A stretch of DNA of 64,000 nucleotides from contig JAAKBF010000356.1 in the NCBI GenBank assembly GCA_012656075.1, positions 1 through 64,000 of the forward strand. The letters are read 5' to 3'. Both the position numbers and the translations under genes were made by a program. The notes below the pieces were generated by a model. The model made no database searches, had not been told where the DNA came from, and saw nothing but the letters and a program-made list of their open reading frames with translations. Every line of letters begins with the position of its first letter. Within the stretch, counting starts at the first letter, position 1. Shown here piece after piece: positions 9,938-20,224 of this stretch. This DNA comes from Phytophthora hibernalis. Its lineage: Eukaryota; Oomycota; Peronosporomycetes; Peronosporales; Peronosporaceae.

Positions 9938-11376
9938 TCGCAGCCGACGCCGCGGCCCCACACGGCGCAGCACACACCAGCACCCCGGCTGCCGTGGCCA
10001 TGGACGTCGACGAGGGCGCACGGCAGCCCAGGACGTGCGACCAGCAGCAGCTTGTGCAGCGCTCGGGCGGCAAGCGACGCCGCCTGAACGCCGGCGATGA
10101 TGAAGACCAGCGGGAGCTGGCCGAGCTCTTGCTCGCGGACGAGGACGAGGCCGGCGCCGAACACCTCGCGCCCAGGCTGCCCACGGCCAGCGCTCACCCG
10201 GCCTCCGTCCTCTCCGTGTACGTGCACGCTGCACCTCGCTTCGACTGCACGCTGTGCACGTACACGGCTGCCAGCTTCGCGTCGCTCAAGCGCCACAGGG
10301 ACTCTCGGCACCGACGCACAGTCTTCCTGGACAGGTTCTCGGCGGGCTGTGCGTGCGGAACGCCCTTCGCCTCGAGGTTGGCCGCTGCCAGACACGCGCA
10401 AGCGTGCGCCAACCTCGGCAACAATTCGGCGGCGACTTCGACGGCAGCAAAGGCATCAAGCCCCACTGCTGCCGGAGTCAGAACCACCGTCCCTGCAGCG
10501 ACCACCGCCGCGCCTGACCTGCCCCGCCAAATTCCCTCGGAGCTCGTTGCGTCCCCCCGCAGCCGAGCTCCACCAACGTTGCAGTGCAGGCCCAGGTCGA
10601 CGCAGAGCAGCAGGCCCGAGACCGCTGGGGCCCACCACTCCCTCGCACGCTGGTGGCCTCCCGAGTTGCTGACCGACTCGGCGAGGTGCCGCCGCCGCGC
10701 TGGGGCCCATCGCTTCCACGAGAGGTGGTGGTTTCCCGCATTGCGGCGCGGCTGGAAGCGGTTCCAGCCCCACGCTGGGGACCCCGCTTCCACGCAGCGT
10801 CGTCGCGACCAGGATCGCGGGTCGCCACGCTCCTCCTCCCCGAATCCGTCGATGTTGGACGAGGAGATGAAGGAGAGCGAGCCGCCGGACCCGGCCCGCA
10901 GCGCAGCGGACGAAGAGACCAAGGACGCCGAACCGATGGACGGGGCGACGGAGTCCACGACGGACAGCGACCCGCCCACGGCGATATCCCGGAGTGGCGA
11001 CGGAGCTTGCCGTGGAGGGCCCAACCCCGGTGGCGCTGGCGCACTGCTCTACGACCCCGAGGGTGCCGTCGTGTGGACGGGTTCGCACTACATGCCGGGC
11101 GCCAAGGAGACGAACAACACGGCCGAGTACACGACCCTCCTAATCGGCGCCCGTGCAGCAGCAGACCACGGTGCACGGCAGCTGCGCATCGAGGGCGACA
11201 GCCTGCTGGTCATCCGCCCGGTCAAGGGGCTATACACCACCAAGAGCACCCGGCTGTGGCAGCTCCGGAACGCCGTTCGCCACGAGCTGGCTCGGGTGGC
11301 CAGCACTCTCTCCAGCACATCGACCGGCAGGGCAACGCGTTCGCGGACCGCCTGGCCAACCGGGCGCTCGACCTGA
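9838..11376 (+). CDS. Non-LTR copy C ORF: C2H2 fingers and RNase H (512 codons)
   Basis: Longest open frame of the array. A basic/acidic lead (GGKRRRLNAGDDEDQRELAE) is followed by C2H2 fingers at about 10,235-10,416 (FDCTLCTYTAASFASLKRHR and ACGTPFASRLAAARHAQAC), the DNA-binding module typical of R2-like N termini. An Arg/Pro/Trp-rich linker leads to RNase H at 10,994-11,376 with GDGACRGG, NNTAEY and EGDSLLVI. The last block (FADRLANRALD) is in the next frame, one missing base near 11,300. Fingers would guide the protein to its DNA target; RNase H would process the RNA-DNA hybrid. Without RT this copy is non-autonomous. Confidence 0.75.
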   Translation: MLPGPGRADGMLAAMPAPGAAPAATTAAIAETVVAADAAAPHGAAHTSTPAAVAMDVDEGARQPRTCDQQQLVQRSGGKRRRLNAGDDEDQRELAELLLADEDEAGAEHLAPRLPTASAHPASVLSVYVHAAPRFDCTLCTYTAASFASLKRHRDSRHRRTVFLDRFSAGCACGTPFASRLAAARHAQACANLGNNSAATSTAAKASSPTAAGVRTTVPAATTAAPDLPRQIPSELVASPRSRAPPTLQCRPRSTQSSRPETAGAHHSLARWWPPELLTDSARCRRRAGAHRFHERWWFPALRRGWKRFQPHAGDPASTQRRRDQDRGSPRSSSPNPSMLDEEMKESEPPDPARSAADEETKDAEPMDGATESTTDSDPPTAISRSGDGACRGGPNPGGAGALLYDPEGAVVWTGSHYMPGAKETNNTAEYTTLLIGARAAADHGARQLRIEGDSLLVIRPVKGLYTTKSTRLWQLRNAVRHELARVASTLSSTSTGRATRSRTAWPTGRST

Positions 11377-12110
11377 AGAGTGACAAGATCGAGTGCGAGG
11401 AGCACCCGGTGACCGGCGCGTGCACGACATCCATGGGTTCGCCCTCGGCGGGCCCCCGGCGACGCCGCCGCCGGGCACCGTAGACATCGCAACGGGGGAC
11501 GCGGGAAGCGACGACGAGCTCCGAGCAGACATCGACGACGGTGAAGTGTATGCTCCGATGCGCTTGGAGCCCGGCGTGATCCCCGCCCGCCGCCCACGCC
11601 TTCGCCTCCGCCAGCTGACCGACGACGAGATGGAGGCAGCTGGTGAGGTGGTGGAGCGCTTGAGCGCGGCCCTGTCGGCGAAGATCTCGGACGCTGACGA
11701 CTGGGAGACGGCGGAGGACGACATCACAGCCCTCCCGTACATGTTGTACGACAAGCTGCGGCCGTACACACAGGTGAACCACGGCTTCGCGTGTCCACCT
11801 GCGCCCCACCCACAGCGCAGTGGTGTCCAAGAGCAGCTTGTGGACCGCCAGGAGCCGCAGCCTGAGGTCACGGTGCAGCCCGACCAGCAAGGGAGCTGAC
11901 ACCGGCGCGCCGACGCCGACGAGGAAGGCGCAAGGGCCGCCGACAGCGACGTCACCCCCGACGGACCAACTGTGGTGGTGGTGGACATCAGCAGCGGAAA
12001 CAACGGCACCTACGCCCACCGCGCGGAACACGCCATCACAGGAGCATTGACGAAGCCATCGACGAGCTGCATGCGCTGGAGCGTGCTCCACCAAGATCGT
12101 CCGGCCATTT

Positions 12111-13048
12111 GTAACGCCGTACAACAAACCGATCACCGCAACGAACGAACAAGGCTCGACACCTCCGCACGTGTTCTCTCGGATAGGACCTCGCAGGTGC
12201 TGAGCCGTCTGATGTGACAATGGATGACAATTCCGACGGTGACAATTTCAGCTCTTTTCCGGTTGTCACGGGCAAGGAAGTCTATCATCCAAATACCGAT
12301 GGTCGGATTTGCCGAGGGTGATTCGTGCTCCTTCGTGAATCGACAAGGGTCGATTCGGTCAATATATCAAGTGGTAAAAGAACCCTTCCTCACTTGAAGA
12401 TGCAAACCGTGGTACCGCGTATAATGAGCACGTGAATAAACTCACAACGGTTATAGGTAAAATGACTTTTCCGAGATTTAAAATGCTGGAATGGTGTGAA
12501 AGTTGACAGGCAGAGTCCGTTGAACTGACAGTTCAAAAATCCCATATAATCTGAACATGTTCGTGGGGGCTATGGGGGATGAGGGTGACGGCAACGGTCA
12601 TAGTACCTTTACGACGATGTATAACCAGCTGCAAACTCTCCGCTATATGGTCAAGTTCTAAATCAAGATCAAGGGTTTTGATTTGGAACCTCGGTAAAGG
12701 CTGTGATGACAGGTTCTCGTACGGCAGAAACCAAGCGTCGAACTGAACAGGACTGTGAGAAGAAGACTCAGCGCAGCCGGAGAGTTAACTACCGACCTTG
12801 GAAAGTTTCATGGAGTGGATTCAAGGGGATCTCAAGGTCGTGTTTAGATATGAGACAAATGAGTTCAAGCGAAGCGGAGAGATCAAGCATGGAGATGTGT
12901 GTGGCCGCTCGCAACTTCGTCCTGGTGTTATTACTCCGCCCCAATGGCTGCAGCTCCTCATGGGCATGACAGTTGCTAAATTCGTGAGCACAATACATCT
13001 CCATATATATGGGACAGTTGTCATGGATGTATATATCATGCATATATT
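12111..13048. other. Intergenic stretch without a recognisable gene
   Basis: Only short, unconvincing ORFs. Small direct repeats (GACAAT three times within 12,218-12,250) are visible. Base composition falls from the GC-rich retrotransposon to average. It may contain remnants of the sequence originally flanking copy C. Confidence 0.5.
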
Positions 13049-13168
13049 ATCTAATACAGAAAAGAGACAAAAACCGTGCAAAAAACAGCAAATCTGCACC
13101 CAATTAACCCTTTCTCGGTAAAAGGGTACTTCCTCTGGTTGGAAATAGTCACAGGAAACAGATATTTT
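13049..13168 (+). repeat. Left arm of the 4.7 kb inverted repeat
   Basis: Matches the reverse complement of 17,626-17,745. The outer end reads ATCTAATACAG and the inner end fades after GGAAACA. Confidence 0.7.
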
Positions 13169-13782
13169 GACCTATAACAGCGCATAGAGGCGTTGGTTAG
13201 AGCTTCTGACTGGACAAAAGAAAGAGGAACGTCCCAGCTTTCGATTGCCACCACTTTCGTACAAAACGTACATCCGCCACCGCTTCCGTTTTAGCGTCAC
13301 ATGTCCAAGCCAAAATCAAGGCTAGCTTGCGAAACTTCGCCTCTAGTCGTGAAAACTTGCCTAAGACTAACATTTAGCGCATTTAACGCAGAGCTATCGT
13401 CGACGAGCTTCTCAAGCTCAGTAAAACGAGAGAATTGCCCCGGAACCTGTGCTCCAGCTCGCGCTCAATTGCTGCGCCTCCCAACAAGTGTAAACGCTAT
13501 TTAGAAGTATTACGCTGGTTCTGGCCAAGCCTCGGACGAGCTCGTGATGAGCTCGGCTCATGAGGTTAAATTAGGAGCCCCAAAACCTTACGAGTCGTGC
13601 TCGTGCGATTTTGGAGCTCCTCGAAAACCTTACGAGCTCAGATCACTCGACAGGCGAGCTCGTTCTTCTACTGATCTTATTCGTCCAAAATCACTATTTT
13701 GCCAATTTCAAGTGCAAGATATCTCGATCTATAGACGCACCAGAATAAATTCGCCCCTCCTGCAGCTGATGGTGTTGACTCG

Positions 13783-13998
13783 TGCTCAAGCTGCTTCTCA
13801 AGCTGCTACTCAAGCTGCCGCTCAAGCTGCTACTCAAGCTGCCGCTCAAGCTGCTTCCCAAGCTGCTGCTCAAGCTGTTTCCCAAGCTGCTGCTGAAGCT
13901 GTTTCCCAAGCTGCTGCTGAAGGTGATGCTCAAGCCGCTGCCTAAGGTGCTGTCTAAGGTGCTGTCCAAGGTGCTGCTCAAGCTGCTGCTCAAGACGG
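13783..13998 (+). repeat. 12-bp tandem repeat CTCAAGCTGCTN
   Basis: About 18 degenerate copies encode Q-A-A-(A/S/T/V). Variants include CTTCCCAAGCTG and CTGAAGCTG. It has no spacers and is therefore not a CRISPR array. Replication slippage explains it. Confidence 0.85.
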
Positions 13999-14530
13999 TA
14001 TGCAAGATATTAATCCTGAAGAAGAAACTACTCTTGTATAGTTTTCAAGCTTGCTGCAGACAACCACCGCACAGTTTGTCCCTGGCGCCTACGATGACGT
14101 GGTAATCCCCGCGCAGCACTTCATACCCCAAACCCAGGCTTTGGCGGAAGAACAGGTGATGCTGCACAACCGACAACAAGGCCAGTGTGACGCTCAAAAC
14201 GCTGCCCTGGTGGCTGTCCAAGCATCAGCAGAGGCGAATGTGCAACACCTAACGGAACAACAGCGTGTCATCGCGCAACGGCTAGGAGAAGTGCTGACGG
14301 CGACTCACACAGAGATTCAGGAGAAATTTCAGCGCCTTGAAATCCTTGAAAACGAGAAAAGAGGCGAGATAAAGCACTTCGTGAATGAGTAGCTCGATCA
14401 GGCCGTGCAAGAAGTGCAGCGAACGTCCCACGAGACGCAGTTGGCGATTGATCTCAGACTGGTGGCGTCCGTGCCCGATTTGACGAGGTCGAAGCCAAGA
14501 TTTACAGTAACCTTGAAGCAATTCCAGCTC

Positions 14531-14570
14531 GCATTCACCAGGTGGTAGAAGCATTCACCAGGTGGTAGAA
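14531..14570 (+). repeat. 20-bp perfect tandem duplication causing a frameshift
   Basis: GCATTCACCAGGTGGTAGAA occurs twice in direct succession. One copy alone keeps the upstream frame (ARIHQVVED) joined to the downstream frame (LADLGGEIRPGED). The second copy adds 20 bp and breaks the reading frame. Confidence 0.85.
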
Positions 14571-16041
14571 GACTAGCTAGCGGATTTAGGTGGCGAAATC
14601 CGTCCCGGTGAGGATATAAATCATCTCGTGCAACGAATAGTTAAATCGTCGTCAACAGGTGCTGCTGAAAGTATTAAAAATGCCCTGGAGGCTGAGCAAC
14701 GTCGTACACGAGGTGAAATGCAGCGTGAAATTTCCAGTGATGTTGAAGGACCAATGCGCGAATGTCTCCGGCAACTCATCTTGGAATTGACTGCACAAAG
14801 AGAGGGACAACTAGAAGACCGAGTAGAGCGCGTGATCATTGATACCCAAGCGGACGTCAACTTTCAATTCCAACGCCAACACCAGGCCGACGCGACTTCA
14901 ATTTTGCGTGCAAAGCTGCAGAGACACATATCGCAGACCAGAAGGAACACGAAACCCGTCGACGAAGCAACAATTAAGGCTGTGATCCAAGACGTCTTCC
15001 ACAGTGCTGAGAAGTCCACACTCGAGCTGGAAACACAGTGAGCGCAGAATACCGTTACCTCAGGACCAGATCGCATAATTTCGCCGCTCAAGTTAACACT
15101 GCAATTGAGCGAACCATTCAAGCAGCGGCAACTTCAATTAGCAATGCCATTCAAATCGGCATCCGCGGTCTCAAGGCGAGAAAAGATATTTTTCCTGAAC
15201 GGGAGCAAATATTTGACGATGCCGAGGACGAAGAAGTCGAAGAAAAGATGAGTACAGAGGAGCTTCAGGTGCAAATGCGTATTCAAGATGCATGGAGAAG
15301 AACATATCTTGACGTTAGACGTGGGTCGACTGTACTTTATTGTCCTGTACTACTGGGAATATTTTATACGGCGAGGATGCACACAATGAAGACTTGAAAA
15401 ATATAACCCTATCGCGCCCGCGAACTAGTAGTCGTCAGGTTATCGGTCTTCAACGAACGCAGTTTCCAGTGTGGCTAGCTGCTGTTAACCGTCGCAGCCA
15501 CATTTTCGAATGGGTTGTCGACCGGATCACGAAACCGACAAACGTGGAGCTAGAGCTTCGACCCCGTTAGCACAAGAGCTGGAGCGGCATCCACTTGAAC
15601 GCAAAGAGCAACGCTGGCGCTTGGATACGTTTGCCTCCCCACCACGCTCACAAATCCAACCACAGAAGCAGCATCGGCTTCGCTGCCGACCACCGACTCG
15701 AAGCCAGGATCTTCGTCAGCTCGTGGCTATTCTGCAGCAACAAGTTGCGCAGAGAGTGGAAATCGCAGCACAGCAGCATTTGTCGAAGAAGTAGTTGTAG
15801 CACTTGGCGAAAAAGAAGTGGGGATTGCATCAATACACAAATCTGTCTCGTACTTCTGCGTTAAGTGTCAATGGCCCTTGGAATGGCAGTGAGTTTGTAG
15901 CGAAGTAAAAGTAATCCACCGAGCGGTGCCGTAAAACGTGTACAATCTGGTGAATCCCGACACCAGCTCCGAAGTCTTCTATACCCGACGCCATGACTGA
16001 TGCAGGCGCACCACTCACATTTGCTATACCATAGGAACAAT

Positions 16042-16880
16042 TCAGCTCAAGACACTGTCCGCGCCACTAACCACAGTCACGGCACTGCCTGCCGAGGTGC
16101 AGCTCGAGCCATCCGTCCAGAGGTTGTTGTTACTGGCGAGTGCATCGCCCACGAGCTTCTTCCAGCTCTTGTGGGTCTGTTTGGATCACTTCCACAGCAA
16201 AGTCTCGGGGCTGTGCCTGTCCGTTAAAGGCAAAGTCGCTCGGTGGATTTCCGTCCGGGATCTTGTAGTCCCTGAACCACGATGTCCCATCCTCCACCAC
16301 GTCGTGCAGCGTTTTGTCCCCGCAGGTCCCCAATGCCGCCACCAAGTCGAAGGCGTTGATGGCCAGCAACTTCCAGTCTGTCGCACCGCCGTCGATCAGG
16401 TTCAGCATGCCCACGCGGGCGACGTAGCGATCGATCTCGCACACGTCGATGGGGTCATTGTCCCCTCGGTGCCTCGCGTTAAGGTCCACATGGTTGTGGT
16501 CTGAGGCGGACAGCCGTAGTTCACGAGGGACGAACTGTGGTATAGACGAGGGATGCCCTGCTTCTCGTGCTGCTTGAAGGGGTTGAGCTCGTCGTCGCCC
16601 ACGATCTCCATTTTGGCTCGGAAACCCCGTGGAAGTTCATTCACAAAATGGAACACGGCGTGATGGACCAGGGACGAGGTGGCATGTGGTGTCATGGCAA
16701 CTGCTTGCGGTCCAGTATGTTGTAGAAGAAGTAGCGGCACTCCAGAGTCCCTGATTGCACTTCGCATCGCATCGTGTGCTGTGCGCACGAGTATAAGCTA
16801 CTGAAGGTGAGCAGAGACACCTGCAGCATGTACCAGAGACTTGCTCGACGCCGCGCGGATGAAGCGAGCGGCGCGAACAC
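16042..16880 (-). pseudogene. Soluble inorganic pyrophosphatase (family I), frameshifted
   Basis: The family hydrolyses pyrophosphate to phosphate in the cytosol or mitochondria. Reading down the minus strand: TLECRYFFYNILDRKQ (about 16,770), FHFVNELPRGFRAKMEI and DELNPFKQ (about 16,600-16,650), NYG-PQT, then RHRGDNDPIDVCEI at about 16,450 with the Asp-rich metal-binding signature D-x-D-P-x-D. The core continues TDWKLLAINAFDL and SWFRDYKIPDGNPPSDFAFN, and the tail reads HKSWKKLVGDALAS to a stop at 16,042. Shifts near 16,700, 16,490 and 16,170 break it. Family proteins are usually about 280 residues and this relic covers most of that length. Catalytic residues visible are intact, so decay is recent or partly technical. 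Confidence 0.85.
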
Positions 16881-17625
16881 ACAGCGTCGACGCTCGAGAA
16901 GTCCTTCCAGTGGGCATCGTGAATAGATTGGTACCGGAGTTTCTGCAGGAGTCGTCCACGAGACAAGCCCATCTAGCCGTTAGTTTCCTATGTCGTCCCG
17001 AAATTCAACGCGAACCCCCTACTTAAAGATTTAGGACTTCTCAGATTCGGTGGGGTGGATCACCTTGAACGGTCCTGCAGATTGGAAGTTTGAGATGGCC
17101 TGCCTTACAGCAAGGGGGCTTGAGAGCATCCTGTGGAGTCTGCATAGGGAGTAAACCGAGGAGAAGGTCAGAATCTCGCTCGAAGGTCGGCTTTTGTCAG
17201 TACTTGGATATATTTCAATGACTCCCGAAGATTGCAAAAATATTCCCAAAGTTTCTACCAATCACATGCGCGTAACAACGAGCTCTTCGCTGGAAGATGG
17301 CAAAAGAACGAGCATGTAGCCATCTTGCTCGCCGCGAGCTCGTTGCTCGAGTACTTAAGCGGAACGAGCCCGAAAAGTGGCAGTTTCGGGCTCGCGGTTT
17401 TCGACGAGCCCGATTTCTCCCAAAATCGAGCTCATCTATCCCAAGCTCGTCTGAGGTTTGGTTCTGGCGAGGTGGAGACCCTTGGAAGCGAGTGGTTCAG
17501 TCGGAAAAAGCTGAGCAGAGGCAGAAATCGCAGGAACAGAGGCAACGTGCGTAGGAAGCTGGCGAGTGCTCCATTCTCGGCAGACAACTAAAACGGTGTA
17601 TAGTCACTTGACATAGGAATGGTAC
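16881..17625. other. Non-coding interior of the inverted-repeat segment
   Basis: No supported gene. It holds a CGAGCTC-rich tract (17,265-17,450) that mirrors 13,520-13,660 in inverted orientation, consistent with extended, decayed repeat arms. Confidence 0.5.
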
Positions 17626-17745
17626 ATAAAAAGTGTTTCCGGCGATCATTTCCAACCAGAGGAAATACCCTTTACCGCGAAATGGTTAATTGGGTGCAGA
17701 TTTGCTGGGTTTTGTACGGTTTTTGTCCCCTTGTCTGTATTAGAT
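17626..17745 (-). repeat. Right arm of the 4.7 kb inverted repeat
   Basis: Reverse complement partner of 13,049-13,168, ending outward in CTGTATTAGAT. Mismatches are scattered, so the arms are old. Confidence 0.7.
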
Positions 17746-18327
17746 ACTGTACATGTATTATCTGGTGTCAAATTGGAGTCCTTGGCGAAGTGGGTCCTGC
17801 AACGTTAATGATCGCAGCTTTATGGCCGATAACGTTGCTTTAAGGGCACGTTAACGTCGTTTTTAACGCACAGTTTCTGGAACGAGAGGGAGAAGGCAAA
17901 CTCCCACAAATATGTGTTATTGTCCTTTGCATTTATTTTGCCGTCTATTTTAGACCTCTAAAATATACCTTGTGCAAATCAGTTTCGATTTGCCCCACGC
18001 CCCAACGATCTCGCTTTTGCACTCCCAGAACTGCATTTCTGCGTTTCCAGGCTGTAAACAAGACGGTTGGGCGTCAAAATCGAGTTTTAGCGTTTAGTAC
18101 CTGCCTTTAAGCTTGCACTTCCGCTTCAGAGTAAAGTCGTACTTAGGATAGAATCGAGTTGTCAGGTCTAATATAATAGACTTTTATCGAGCCTTTTGCC
18201 AAAATATATGCAAAGCACAATATATGCTTCGAAAGAGAGCTTGCATATCGTTGATTTCTCTAGTCCTTGCTTAACCCCATTCATTCTATTTCAACGAGAC
18301 AAGGCACGTTAAAAGACTCCTCGTATT
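17746..18327. other. Intergenic, no gene seen
   Basis: AT-richer sequence with no coherent ORF, RNA gene or repeat that I can identify. Confidence 0.5.
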
Positions 18328-19797
18328 GTGAATCCCAGCTTTGTTTGGATATCTGGGGTGATTGATCAAGTCGCCGCGAAATCGACCGGTCAATCTGATT
18401 GGACAAAAATAAATGCACGGCATCCGTCACACAACTCACGGTCGGTGGGTGAACAGGACCTGGTGGACGAACTTGTACATGAAGACACGGAAGATTACGG
18501 CGACTTTGAGTGTGGCGATGAAGATGAAGGTCGCTTGATCTTCACCTCGTCGGTAGTTGTGCTGGACGATGACCACGAGTGAGGCTACGAAGTCTCAGCG
18601 CGAATCTCAGGGGAAGAAACGGAGGAGGAGGAAGTGCCTACGCAAGAAGCTCACCCCGAAATCGAGACGGCTACAGAGAAGGAGGCTGAACGCTTGACCA
18701 AAATGTCGAGGTGATTGTTGAGGAACCCAACAAGCGGTCTGATCGATGTGAAGACGGAACAAGATGAGGTTGATCAGTCTGGCGATGACAAGAAAATAAC
18801 CGATCAAGCTCCGAGCGACAAGAAGTTGGAGCAGCCTTTGGAGGTGGAAGCGGTGGAGGACGACGCGTCGGTGGTGATGGCAGTGCCCGTGCACGACGAC
18901 GATCTGGAGGAGGAGGTGGTGGAAGTGGTAGAGGTGCACACCATGATAATGTCGCAGTAGGAGCTGCAGAAGTAGCAGCTCGAGCCGATCACGAAGCAAG
19001 ATCAGGAGGAGCCGACACCGCTACTGCAGCGCTCGCACACAAAAGTTCCGTCGTCCGGTGATATCTACGAACTTTAGCTCTTCCAGTAGATGCAGGATCT
19101 GCACAACGTGGTGGAGTCGACGTAGCAAGTCGACCGAGCGAACACTGAGGCGGCGTTCAAGGAGCGCGACAGCGGCCGCGCATCCAAGAGATCACCCAGC
19201 GACGAGACCGGATCGATCCGCGGTGTGCGGACATTCTCGCAGTCCTTCGCCTTTGACGTGGTGGGTCATGGTAGTGTTGCGACTGACGACCATCACTCTC
19301 GCTTCATATTCTGGCTGCGGTTCACCCCTTTTCGAAAGAGCTTGACGAATTTGATGTTGGTGATAGCAGACCCGTCCAGTTGACCATTTGGGGCGGTGCG
19401 TTCACAAGTTGTAGTTTCTTCATGATGGTGATGCTTAAGAGAAATTATTTTGACAAACATGACGCCAGCGAATGTTGAAACAACTGGTGGCGCAGCCAGA
19501 GATGCACGTGTAGGCCGGCGAGCTTGAAATGACGCCGCTGGTGGTGCTTCCGGAGATGCTGATGAAGATGCACGAGTTGTTCGACCATCGAGCGTTGGGG
19601 AGTTCGCTCGCGCTGTGGATATGGTGACACCCTGGTGTACGGTCGCACGGGGCCATCACCAGCGAACAACGCTTGAGGAGGTGTTGCTTGGTGCCGCGCT
19701 TGACTGCGCCCAGCTGATAGCGAGACACGCCTTCTTGGGCATGGTCCATTCTGCGTGCTTGCTCTCTTCGCGATCTGACTCACGGAAACCACTTTGA
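18328..19797 (+). pseudogene. Degenerate acidic protein-coding relic
   Basis: One frame gives acidic, low-complexity segments: EDTEDYGDFECGDEDEGR (18,480s), EETEEEEVPTQEAHPEIE, DDDLEEEVVEVVEV and AFKERDSGRASKRSPSDE, ending in TLEEVLLGAALDCAQLIARH (about 19,670-19,730). TGA interrupts it at 18,580 and 18,712, and TAG follows at 18,958, 18,973 and several later points. A neighbouring frame (NVEVIVEEPNKRSD, about 18,703-18,745) also looks coding, so frameshifts are likely as well. No domain is recognised. It may be non-coding with biased composition; coding origin is inferred only from the long acidic pattern. Confidence 0.35.
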
Positions 19798-20144
19798 TTA
19801 TACATATTTTATGCAATTACAGAGGGAGGTCGATTGGCTGGCGGATGATTGAAACAACCGCCCTGTCCAATTTTGAGTAGAACCCACAAATTGCGATCAG
19901 GGCTGAGGCAAACGTGAGACCTCTTTCGATTTTGTGGATTTGAGGACCATGACACCCATCCCCAAATTACGTTGCTGTAAGTGATTTATGTTGCTCTTGG
20001 CATATATTCAGTTGCTGTAGAGATCTACAGCAACTTAATATCATGAAGAAACATAGATCATTGATGCAACGTAATTAACGTTGCAGGAACGCCATTCAGT
20101 CCTTGGATCCTGATACAGTACATGGCTGTCTGACAATGTCGGTA
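19798..20144. other. Spacer upstream of the triplicated block, with a 12-bp inverted repeat
   Basis: No gene. At 20,010-20,035 AGTTGCTGTAGA and TCTACAGCAACT form a perfect inverted repeat with a 2-nt centre, about 110 bp before the duplication begins. Related TTGCTGTA and CGTTGCA words recur nearby (19,970-20,090). Confidence 0.6.
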
Positions 20145-20224
20145 CCGGTATCATGCTAATCCATGTTGGATCAACGGATCAACGTGTATTACATGTATTT
20201 TAGTGGTTACTCCGAACCCCTGGT

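Larger units (their letters stand above)
8991..12110 (+). mobile_element. Non-LTR retrotransposon copy C, lacking its 3' half
   Basis: Collinear with copy B from its first base (GGTGTGGGGTTACACATTGT) up to about 12,110, where similarity stops abruptly, upstream of the reverse transcriptase. RT, knuckle and endonuclease are absent. Loss of the 3' end is unusual, because target-primed reverse transcription normally truncates the 5' end; a later deletion or rearrangement is more likely. GC content drops sharply at the break. Confidence 0.8.
13769..15870 (+). pseudogene. Gln/Ala-repeat coiled-coil protein, multiply broken
   Basis: The putative start is MVLTRAQAASQAATQ, followed by a Q-A-A-A type repeat to about 13,998. 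Long, charged, heptad-like helices then follow in changing frames: QALAEEQVMLHNRQQGQ, LGEVLTATHTEIQEKF, ALEAEQRRTRGEMQREI, ERVIIDTQADVNFQFQ and AQVNTAIERTIQAAAT. In-frame stops are TAA at 13,943 and 13,955 and TAG at 14,039 and 14,390, each where Gln is expected. A 20-bp tandem duplication and further shifts near 14,455, 15,040, 15,350 and 15,560 break the frame. I do not recognise the family. A Gag-like or large structural coiled-coil protein is possible; no zinc knuckle or enzyme motif is seen. Confidence 0.6.
13049..17745. mobile_element. Segment bounded by decayed inverted repeats, possibly a non-autonomous DNA transposon with captured genes
   Basis: The arms 13,049-13,168 and 17,626-17,745 match as reverse complements over about 120 bp, for example AGCAAATCTGCACCCAATTA and TCCTCTGGTTGGAAAT. 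Just inside each arm lie GAGCTC/CTCG-rich tracts (13,520-13,660 and 17,265-17,450) that also appear inverted to each other, so the original arms may have been 500-600 bp. No transposase is recognisable inside. The interior carries a coiled-coil pseudogene and a pyrophosphatase pseudogene. Target duplications could not be identified. The superfamily is unknown. Confidence 0.5.

Noticed and set aside
1..12110. Reading the A-B-C array as one LTR retrotransposon with 490-bp linkers as LTRs
   Set aside because: The coding end is an R2-type knuckle plus restriction-like endonuclease, with no integrase or protease. The linker has no TG...CA ends, primer site or target duplication.
12703..13121. Short ORFs between copy C and the inverted-repeat segment
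   Set aside because: Overlapping frames on both strands with no domain, start context or homology that I can recognise.
13783..13998. Possible CRISPR-like array
   Set aside because: The 12-bp units are contiguous with no spacers and encode a Q-A-A repeat.
18607..18999. His/Leu-rich minus-strand ORF
   Set aside because: Mirror image of the acidic GAG/GAA-rich frame on the plus strand.
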